This document shows, in pieces, positions 7,193 to 13,586 of a stretch of 13,586 nt of DNA. How positions within the stretch are numbered: the first letter of the stretch is position 1; each line of letters opens with the position of its first letter. The translations under genes were made by a program, and so were the position numbers. The stretch lies in assembly GCA_025454075.1 (NCBI GenBank), contig JALOPD010000129.1, forward strand, positions 1 through 13,586, read 5' to 3'. The notes beneath the pieces are model-generated. The model saw only the letters and a list, made by a program, of their open reading frames with translations. It was not told where the DNA came from and ran no database searches. The stretch comes from Desulfobacterales bacterium. Lineage in GTDB: Bacteria; Desulfobacterota; Desulfobacteria; Desulfobacterales; UBA2174_A.

Positions 7193-8062
7193 TCAAACGG
7201 CCTCGACGATATCCGGCAGCTTGTGCTCCCACCCCAATGTGGAAAGCATGACCCCCCGGAACCCTTCGGCCTTGATGCGGGAGGCGAGGTCGACGGCGAT
7301 GCGCACGCACTCCCGCACCTTGTCGGGCGCGCGCTGGATGCGGTCGATGACCTCCGGCGGCAAAAGGATGTGCGGCATGTTGCGTTCGATGTAGCGGGCC
7401 ATGCCCAGCGATTTCAGCAGCAGCACGGTGGGGATGATGATCGTGCGTTGCCGGTCGACCCGGCGCATGAAGGGTTTGATCAGCTCCAGGTCGAAAATGG
7501 GCGGGGTGATGAAGAACCGGGCGCCCGCGGCTTCGCGCTGGGTCAAGTCCTCGGCTTCCAGTTCGGCCGACCGGCCCTTGGCACCCGCGTGGGTCGTCGA
7601 GCCCACGACGAACGCCGGTGCCCCGTTCAGGTCGACGCCTGCCATGTCGCGGCCGCCCTGAAGGCCCTGGATGGCCTTGAGCAGATCGATGGGGGTGATG
7701 TCGTGGACGGCCCGGGCCTGGTGGTGGTCGCCGTAGCTCGGGTCCTCGCCGCCCACGACGACGATGTTCCGGATCCCGCAGGCGCCGGCCGCCAGCAGGT
7801 CCCCCTGAAGGGCCAGCCGGTTGCGGTCGCGGCAGCAGATCTGCATGATGGTCTCCATGCCTTGACTCTGGAGGACCATCGCGCCCCCCAGGGCGCTCAT
7901 GCGCATGACGGCATGGTTCATCTCCGGGACGAGGAAGGCAGCCACCCGATCCTTGACCCGCTTGGCGTAGCCGATCATCTCGGCGACATCCACGCCCTTC
8001 GGGGGCTCCATCTCGGCCAGGGTGACGAATGCGCCCGAGTCGAATTTCTGCTCCAGCGTCAT
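7193..8062 (-). CDS. metF: Second MetF-family methylenetetrahydrofolate reductase-like protein
   Basis: This 289-residue protein is of the MTHFR/MetF TIM-barrel family. The catalytic region TLAEMEPPKGVD (E17 aligns with the MetF Glu, followed by PP) is followed by CCRDRNRLALQGDLLAAGACGI and VVVGGEDPSYGDHH, then FFITPPIFDLE and IIPTVLLLKSLGMARYIERNMPHILLP, all family blocks. The start ATG has a near-perfect GGGAGGAGGT ribosome-binding site. It is the first gene of the operon, 81 bases before hdrA, with no MetV of its own. It resembles the distal metF only moderately by eye: shared RDRNR-AL-QxD and LKS-GMARY blocks in otherwise different sequence. It is therefore an older paralogue, not a recent duplicate. 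Folate/flavin binding is expected; whether it acts on methylene-THF or on another C1 carrier is unknown. Confidence 0.88.
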   Translation of the reverse strand: MTLEQKFDSGAFVTLAEMEPPKGVDVAEMIGYAKRVKDRVAAFLVPEMNHAVMRMSALGGAMVLQSQGMETIMQICCRDRNRLALQGDLLAAGACGIRNIVVVGGEDPSYGDHHQARAVHDITPIDLLKAIQGLQGGRDMAGVDLNGAPAFVVGSTTHAGAKGRSAELEAEDLTQREAAGARFFITPPIFDLELIKPFMRRVDRQRTIIIPTVLLLKSLGMARYIERNMPHILLPPEVIDRIQRAPDKVRECVRIAVDLASRIKAEGFRGVMLSTLGWEHKLPDIVEAV

Positions 8063-8414
8063 GGCAGGACCTCCTCCCGGTTGCAGGTGATGGATCTGGT
8101 CGTGAACAAGGAAGGGCAGTGAAGCTTGCTACTATGTCCGGTGTTGGCAGTGCTTTGAGCAATCCCCGTGCCGCAGATAAGAGTGGTGTGAATGTTGTTA
8201 AAATATTAAACAATTTCATATTATTGATAGAAAAACGGCAACGGCGGTGCAATCACTCAAAAGACTTGAAATTCTGCCACGCGTATGCCAATATGGCCCA
8301 CTCTACAAGATTCAAATGCAATATCGACCGGTTGTGTGTATGGGCCAAATCGGCCTGTGCCGGAATGGCCCGGTCCAAACTTGAAATCGTGCTCTCATTC
8401 GACGGTCATTCGCC
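8063..8414. other. Divergent intergenic control region
   Basis: This 352-base stretch between metF-like gene 2 and the sigma-54 activator is clearly less GC-rich than the genes. Besides the minus-strand sigma-54 element (8159-8173), it holds an AT-rich dyad TTGTTAAAATATTAAACAA at 8195-8213 (7 of 9 pairs match) and an IHF-like sequence TATCAATAATATG (minus, 8229-8217; one mismatch to WATCAAN4TTR). Both lie upstream of the promoter where activator and IHF sites usually sit. Three short TGGCCC/GGGCC-type motifs occur near 8294, 8342 and 8366. No convincing ribosome-binding site precedes the regulator ATG at 8415. I see no protein gene here. Confidence 0.5.
8159..8173 (-). promoter_or_regulatory. 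Sigma-54 (-24/-12) promoter of the metF-hdrA-mvhD-metV-metF operon
   Basis: On the minus strand the sequence CGGCAC-GGGGA-TTGC matches the consensus TGGCAC-N5-TTGC at all but the first base, with the invariant GG-N10-GC spacing. Predicted transcription starts about 12 bases downstream, near 8147, leaving an ~85-base leader before metF-like gene 2. A divergent sigma-54 activator gene 241 bases upstream supports the call. Confidence 0.75.
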
Positions 8415-9785
8415 ATGGGACCCCGTATCATCATTGTCGACGACGATCGCGACTACCTGGACCTTGTCAGAAAACGCCTGCAGGCCGCGGGGTTCGCATC
8501 GGTCGATGCTTTGGACGACTCCGTCGGCGCTGCAGCGCTTTTCGAAGCCGAGGAAGCCTTCGATCTGGCCCTGATCGATGTCGGCATGCCGGAACTGGAC
8601 GGCCGGGGGCTCCTGGAAGCGATCAAAAAGCACAGCCCGGGCACCGAGTGCATCATGGTCACCGCCGTCAACGACGCGCGCACGGCGGTCCAGTGCCTGC
8701 GGCAGGGGGCTTACGACTACCTGGTCAAGCCGGTCTCCGACGACGACCTGATCTTTGCAGTCAAGCGGGCCCTGGAACGCAAACGCCTGCTGGACATCCT
8801 GCATGTCGAGCGCAGCCGGCGGCCGCCGGTGTTCGAGCACCCGGACGCCTTCCAGGGGTTTGTGACGCGTTCAACGCCGGTGTTGCGAGTGCTCAAGGAG
8901 GCCGAGCTGCATGCGGCCAGCGACGTGCCCATCTTGATTACCGGCGAAAGCGGGACCGGCAAGGAGCTTCTGGCCAGGGCCATCCACCTCGCCAGCCCCC
9001 GCCGCCGGCAGCCGTTTCTGCCGGTCAACATGGCGGCCCTGACGGGCGAGCTGTTCGAAGCCGAATTTTTCGGACACACCCGGGGCGCCTTCACCGGGGC
9101 CGAAAAGGACCGTCCGGGGCACATCCGGCACTGCGACCACGGGACGCTCTTCATGGACGAGATCGGCAACCTGCCGCTGGCGATGCAGGGCAAGCTTTTG
9201 AGGGTGTTGCAGGACGGCGAGTTCACGCCGGTGGGAAGCTCGGCGCCTCAAAAGGCCGACGTCCGCTTCGTGGCGGCGACCAACGAGGACATCGATCAGA
9301 TGGTCGGCAGCCAACGATTTCGCAGGGATCTTTACTACCGCATCCGCGGCAGCTGGCTGCACCTGCCGCCTCTGAAGGAACGCTGCGAGGACATCCCCCT
9401 GCTGATCGAGCATTTTCTGAAGGAACTGGGCCCTGCCGGCGACCATCTGCACCCGGACGAGACCGCCCTCGACGCACTGATGGGGTATGCGTTCCCCGGC
9501 AACGTGCGCGAGCTCAAATCGATCATCCAGTCGGCCGTGAACCTGTCTCAGGGACGGAGAATTTCGTTGGAATGCCTGCCGGAACACCTGCGGCGGCGGA
9601 AGGCTCCTGCCGGCGACAAGCGGCATCACCCTGACGGCGCCGCCCTGCCGTTGGCCGATGTCGAAAAACAACACATACTGAGCGTGTATGAACGCATGGG
9701 CCGCAACAAGGTGCGAACCGCCCGCAGCCTGGGCGTCGGGTTGAACACCCTGCGGCGCAAGCTCAAGACCTATGCGGTCGCCTGA
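8415..9785 (+). CDS. Sigma-54-dependent NtrC-family response regulator
   Basis: This 456-residue protein has three domains. The receiver spans residues ~4-120: acidic D9-D11, phospho-acceptor D55 in LIDVGMPELDG, T83, K105. The AAA+ sigma-54 activation domain spans ~148-380: Walker A GESGTGKE from 177, the sigma-54-contacting GAFTGA at 224-229, Walker B LFMDEIGN at 245-252, and RRDLYYRI and FPGNVRELK further on. A C-terminal Fis-type helix-turn-helix follows (~415-453, ending NKVRTARSLGVGLNTLRRKL). All residues needed for phosphorylation, ATP hydrolysis and open-complex formation are present. It is transcribed away from a sigma-54 promoter driving the metF/hdrA operon, so it is the probable activator of that operon. 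No histidine kinase gene is in the window. No clear ribosome-binding site precedes the ATG. Confidence 0.96.
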   Translation: MGPRIIIVDDDRDYLDLVRKRLQAAGFASVDALDDSVGAAALFEAEEAFDLALIDVGMPELDGRGLLEAIKKHSPGTECIMVTAVNDARTAVQCLRQGAYDYLVKPVSDDDLIFAVKRALERKRLLDILHVERSRRPPVFEHPDAFQGFVTRSTPVLRVLKEAELHAASDVPILITGESGTGKELLARAIHLASPRRRQPFLPVNMAALTGELFEAEFFGHTRGAFTGAEKDRPGHIRHCDHGTLFMDEIGNLPLAMQGKLLRVLQDGEFTPVGSSAPQKADVRFVAATNEDIDQMVGSQRFRRDLYYRIRGSWLHLPPLKERCEDIPLLIEHFLKELGPAGDHLHPDETALDALMGYAFPGNVRELKSIIQSAVNLSQGRRISLECLPEHLRRRKAPAGDKRHHPDGAALPLADVEKQHILSVYERMGRNKVRTARSLGVGLNTLRRKLKTYAVA

Positions 9786-10107
9786 AACCGTTCGGAAATT
9801 CTTATATTTTCTTCGCCCAAATTTCCTTGACACAGTGGTGGGTTGGAGGCATAATCGCAGCCTTGATTGTCTTGGCCGACATGTGGTGTTCGGTCCGAAA
9901 TTCAACTTCAGGATGACGGGATTGGTTGTGGGCCATCAGATCCTTTCTGCCACGTTTTTTCAAGTCCTCACGCACACCTTTTTTCTCCCGCATCAGACAG
10001 GTTTCCCACCGGATTTCAGCGCGGCCGTTGAAGCGGCCGCGAAGCACTGCGAACAGGAATGAACGCCGGCAGGCACGGAGGTGTTTGCCCCATCTCGAGG
10101 AGAAGCT
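9786..10107 (+). other. Leader/intergenic region upstream of hdrA copy 2
   Basis: This 322-base region contains the sigma-70-like promoter at 9827-9855, then an ~245-base untranslated leader. Near its end is a 7-bp GC hairpin (CGCGGCC at 10020-10026, GGCCGCG at 10035-10041), and then GAGGAG at 10097-10102 before the hdrA ATG at 10108. No T-run follows the hairpin, so it is not a standard terminator. I recognise no riboswitch and no tRNA. A minus-strand open frame (10047-9802) looks like chance. Confidence 0.5.
9827..9855 (+). promoter_or_regulatory. Sigma-70-type promoter upstream of hdrA copy 2
   Basis: TTGACA (9827-9832, perfect -35) is separated by exactly 17 bases from CATAAT (9850-9855, 5 of 6 to TATAAT). 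It lies just after the activator stop codon, on the strand of the downstream hdrA. This suggests that the second hdrA has its own housekeeping promoter, unlike the sigma-54 operon. Confidence 0.6.
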
Positions 10108-13100
10108 ATGGCACCAGCAGGAAACACCAAAAGCGGATCAGTGATGGTCATCGGCGCCGGCATTGCCGGCATGCAGGCCTCTCTGGACCTGGCCAACTCG
10201 GACTTCAAGGTCTACCTGGTCGACAAGCTGCCCGCCGTGGGCGGGATGATGGCCCAGCTCGACAAGACTTTCCCCACCAACGACTGCGCCATGTGAGTGA
10301 TCTCGCCCAAACTGGTCGAGGTCGGCCGGCACATCAACATCGATCTGCTCACGAATTCGGAACTCGTTGAACTGAAGGGCGAGCCCGGGAACTTCACCGC
10401 GGTCGTCCGCAAGAACCCCCGCTACGTGGACCTCGCCAAATGCACGAGCTGCGGCGAGTGCACCAAGGTCTGCCCCATCGAGACCGCCAACGACTACGAC
10501 GAAGGACTCTCCCAGAGAAAGGCGATCTTCAAGCATTACGCCCAAGCCATGCCGGGGGCCTACGGCATCAACAAGCGCGGCACGGCGCCCTGCAAGGCGA
10601 CCTGCCCGGCGCACGTCAGCATCCAGGGCTACATCGCCCTGATCAACGCAGGCAAGTACCAGGAGGCGATCGACCTCTTCCGGGAGGACCACCCGTTCCC
10701 CGGCGTCTGCGGCCGCGTCTGCCACCACCCCTGCGAGAAGATGTGCACCCGCAACGACGTGGACCAGCCGCTGGCCATCCGCGAGCTGCACCGTTTCCTG
10801 TCCGACCACGAGCGCAGCCACGGCGAACCGGCGGTGCCCGCCGCAGCGGAAAAACGCCCCGAAAAGGTGGCCGTGATCGGCTCGGGGCCGGCCGGCCTGA
10901 CGGCGGCCTATTACATGGCCCGGCGCGGCTACCCGGTGACCGTCTTCGAGAAGCTGCCGGTGGCCGGCGGCATGATGGCCGTGGGCATCCCCGCCTACCG
11001 CCTGCCGCGGGACATTCTGAACCTCGAGATCGAGGTCATCCGGCGCATGGGCGTCACGATCAAGACCGGGGTTACGTTCGGCAAGGACATCACCTTCGAC
11101 AGCCTCAAAAAAGACGGCTTCAAGGCCGTGTTCCTGGCCATCGGCCTGCACGGCGGCCGCCGCCTCGGGGTCGAAAACGAGGATGTCGCGGGCGTGCTGC
11201 AGGGGGTCCAATTCCTGCGGGACGCCGCCCTCGGCAAGAAGGTCGACATCGGCCGGGACGTGCTGGTGGTGGGCGGCGGCAACGTGGCCGTGGACGTGGC
11301 GCTCACGGCCAAGCGCCTGGGGGCCAAGAACGTCACCATGGTCTGTCTCGAGAAACGCGAGGAGATGCCGGCCTGGTCGCACGAGATCCAGGAGGCGCTC
11401 GAGAGCGACATCACGATCGTCAACAGCTTCGGGCCCAAGTCCTTCTTCATCGACAAGAGCCAACGCGTGTCGGGGCTCGAGTTCAAGACCTGCACGGCGG
11501 TCTTCGACGAGAACAAGCGCTTCAACCCCCAGTACGACGAGAGCGTCTGCACCCCGATTTTCGCCGACACGGTGATCATCGCCATCGGCCAGAGCACCGA
11601 CCGCACGCACCTGGACGGCCAGGGCATCGCCTTCACCCGGCCGGGGGGGCTTGAGGCCGACCCGGTCACGCTGCAGACCAACATCGAGGGAGTCTTTGCC
11701 GGCGGGGACGCCTTCTACGGACCCAAGTCGGTGGTGGAAGCAGTCGCCAGCGGCAAGGAGGCCGCCGAGAGCATCCACCGCTACATCAACGGGCTCGACC
11801 TGCGCGAAGGCCGCGCGAAGGAGTGGGAGCACGTCAAGCCGGAGACGGCGGGCGAGCCCAAGCACGCCCGGGTGACGGTGCGCTGCCTCGACCCGGCCGC
11901 GCGAGAGTGCAATTTCCTGGAGGTCTCCTTCGGCTACGACGAGACCGAGGCGCGCACCGAGGCCCAGCGCTGCCTGCGCTGCGGGATCTGCTCGGAGTGC
12001 TACCAGTGCGTGAAGGCCTGCCTCGCCAATGCGGTGGACCACACCCAGGCGGCCGAGACCCTCGAGGTCCCGGTCGGCTCGGTGATCCTGTGCCCGGGCT
12101 CGGACCCCTACGACCCCGCGCACCTGGAGAACGTCTATCACTACCAAACGAGCCCGAACGTGGTGACGAGCCTCGAGTTCGAGCGCATCCTGAGCGCCAC
12201 CGGCCCCACCATGGGCCACCTCAAGCGGCTCGCGGATGAGAAGGAGCCCAAGCGGATCGCCTGGCTGCAGTGCATCGGCTCGCGCGACAACAACCAGTGC
12301 GGCAACAGCTACTGCTCCTCGGTGTGCTGCATGTACGCCATGAAGGATGCCATGATCGCCAAGGAGCATGCCCACGGCGAGCTGGAGTGCACCATCTTCA
12401 ACATGGACATCCGCAGCTTCGGCAAGGACTACGAGAAATACTACAACCGCGCCGTCGCCGACGGGATCCGCTTCGTGCGCTCCCGGGTGCATTCGGTGGA
12501 CGTCCTGCCCGAGACCGGCAACCTGTCGCTGCGCTACGTGGACGAGGCCGGCGGCCTGAAGATCGAAGAGTACGACATGGTCGTGCTCTCCGTGGGGCTG
12601 CAGATCTCCAAGGACACCGTCGATCTGGCGAAACGGATCGGGGTGGACCTGAACAAGTCCCGGTTTGCCGAAAGCCACCCCTTCACGCCGGTGGAGACCT
12701 CGCGGCCGGGGGTTTACGCCTGCGGCGTGTTCCAGGGGCCGAAGGACATCCCGAGCTCCGTCACCGAAGCGAGCGCCGCGGCCGTCATGGCCGCCTCCGT
12801 GCTGGCCGAGGCCCGCGGCCGGGACATCACCAAGATCCAGCTCCCCGAGGAGCTGGATGTCGCCGAGGAGCAGCCGCGGGTCGGGGTCTTCGTGTGCAAC
12901 TGCGGCATCAACATCGGCGGGGTGGTCGACGTGCCCGGCGTAAGGGCCTATGCCGAGAAGCTGCCCCACGTGGTCTACGCCGACGAGAACCTCTTCACCT
13001 GCAGCCAGGACACCCAGGAGAAGATCAAGGAAAAAATCAAGGAGCACAAGCTCAACCGCGTGGTGGTGGCCTCCTGCAGCCCCAAGACCCATGCGCCCAT

Positions 13101-13586
13101 GTTCATGGAAACCCTGGAGGCCTGCGGCCTGAACCCCTACCTGTTCGAGATGGCGAACATCCGCAACCAGGACTCCTGGGTGCACGCCAACGACCACGAG
13201 GCGGCCACCCGCAAGGCCAAGGACCTGACCTCGTGCGCATGTCGGCGGCCCGCGCTGCCACGCTGAAGATGCTCAAGAGCAAGACCGTGTCCATCAACAA
13301 GCAGGCCCTTGTGATCGGCGGGGGCATCGCCGGCATGAACGCCGCGCTGGGGCTCGCCCGGCAGGGGTTCCCGGTGGTGATCGCCGAAAAGGAGGACGAG
13401 CTGGGCGGCTTCGCCCGGCGGCTGCACCACACCATCGAGGGGGCGGACATCCAGGCCTACCTGAAACAGGTCAGCGCCGAGGTGAACGCGCACCCGAAGA
13501 TCCGAGTCCTGACGGGGGCGCGGATTTCGGCGTTCGAAGGCTTCAAGGGCAACTTCCTCACCACCGTCGCCCTGGGCGGGGACGGG
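10108..13586 (+). CDS. hdrA: Giant HdrA-type flavin/iron-sulfur oxidoreductase with GltD/NfnB-like insert, selenoprotein, frame-disrupted (copy 2, cut by window edge)
   Basis: Start ATG 10108 has GAGGAG five bases upstream. Order: FAD Rossmann GAGIAG (16-21); CxxU with C60 and U63 before [11 protein letters not shown]; ferredoxin motif [12 protein letters not shown] (112-123); GltD-like cysteines (162, 166, 201, 205, 209, 213); GSGPAG (258-263) and GGGNVA (389-394) of the NAD(P)H module, with [11 protein letters not shown]; cysteine cluster 622-638; HdrA cluster C722, C736, C740-C741; then the second HdrA half opening [12 protein letters not shown]. After codon ~1040 a 5-base duplication shifts the frame, and the frame as given stops at 13266. 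The true continuation from 13233 reads VRMSAARA and keeps the second Rossmann GGGIAGM through to the edge. Domain order equals copy 1 but the sequences are well diverged. The partners are outside the window. If the duplication is real, the product is split just before its second FAD site. Confidence 0.87.
10294..10296 (+). other. Selenocysteine (UGA) codon 63 of hdrA copy 2
   Basis: TGA sits between TFPTNDCAM and [12 protein letters not shown], exactly aligned with the UGA of copy 1 and with the second Cys of the HdrA CxxC motif. The ribosome-binding site and FAD motif are upstream of it and the rest of HdrA is downstream, so recoding is required for one protein. Confidence 0.92.
10312..10329 (+). 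promoter_or_regulatory. Candidate SECIS hairpin of hdrA copy 2
   Basis: CTGGTC-GAGGTC-GGCCGG begins 15 bases after the UGA and forms a 6-bp stem with a GAGGUC loop. It is base-for-base identical in sequence and distance to the hairpin of copy 1, although surrounding bases differ. Confidence 0.65.
13222..13231 (+). other. 5-base tandem duplication causing a frameshift in hdrA copy 2
   Basis: GACCT occurs twice in tandem (13222-13226 and 13227-13231). Removing one unit restores AAG GAC CTC GTG CGC ATG, giving [11 protein letters not shown], which matches [13 protein letters not shown] in copy 1 and rejoins the frame of the downstream Rossmann motif. The shifted frame stops at TGA 13264-13266, and an in-frame ATG for the downstream part lies at 13269. 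Confidence 0.85.

Noticed and set aside
8236..8250. Possible plus-strand sigma-54 promoter (CGGCAACGGCGGTGC) for the activator gene
   Set aside because: It has GG-N10-GC spacing, but three of the ten defined consensus positions are wrong, which is common by chance in this DNA.
9802..10047. Minus-strand open frame of 81 codons in the leader of hdrA copy 2
   Set aside because: It begins with GTG, has no good ribosome-binding site and no recognised motif, and overlaps the promoter region of hdrA copy 2. A short real protein from an internal ATG cannot be fully excluded.
1..13586. Mobile elements, CRISPR arrays, tRNA or rRNA genes
   Set aside because: I found no transposase motifs, regularly spaced repeats, or tRNA/rRNA-like sequences anywhere in the window.

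Overview
The window looks like a piece of a high-GC anaerobic bacterial chromosome, most likely a sulfate-reducing or syntrophic Desulfobacterota ('deltaproteobacterial') lineage. That placement is inference. It rests on the gene content (MetF/MetV C1 metabolism, very large HdrA proteins, MvhD), on at least three in-frame UGA codons read as selenocysteine, and on sigma-54 control. No rRNA or other marker gene is present to confirm it.

Layout. Positions 8062 down to 1 (minus strand) hold one apparent operon: metF-like gene 2 (8062-7193), a giant hdrA (7111-2746), mvhD (2581-2114), metV (2055-1387), metF (1390-458) and a response-regulator receiver gene cut by the left edge (374-1). A good sigma-54 -24/-12 element lies upstream of it at 8173-8159. 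Positions 8063-8414 are a divergent control region. Positions 8415-9785 (plus strand) encode an NtrC-type sigma-54 activator. Positions 9786-10107 are a leader containing a good sigma-70-type promoter. From 10108 to the right edge (plus strand) runs a second giant hdrA.

How the genes fit together. MetF reduces methylene-tetrahydrofolate and MetV is its zinc/iron-sulfur partner. MvhD and HdrA form the electron-wiring and flavin-based bifurcation module. In place of separate HdrB/HdrC subunits, which are absent here, the HdrA proteins carry an internal GltD/NfnB-like NAD(P)H-binding module and a second HdrA-like half. The most economical reading is a selenoprotein version of the MetFV-Hdr-MvhD methylene-THF reductase, coupling NAD(P)H, methylene-THF and ferredoxin in the Wood-Ljungdahl methyl branch (reductive or oxidative), with expression under sigma-54 control.

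Oddities. HdrA1, HdrA2 and MvhD each have UGA at the second position of a CxxC motif (CxxU). Both hdrA copies are followed by the same 18-base SECIS-like hairpin. Both hdrA genes are also broken at nearly the same aligned place. Copy 1 has lost about 110 bases, including the second FAD Rossmann motif, at a 12-bp palindrome. Copy 2 has a 5-base tandem duplication. These may be real lesions or sequencing/assembly errors.
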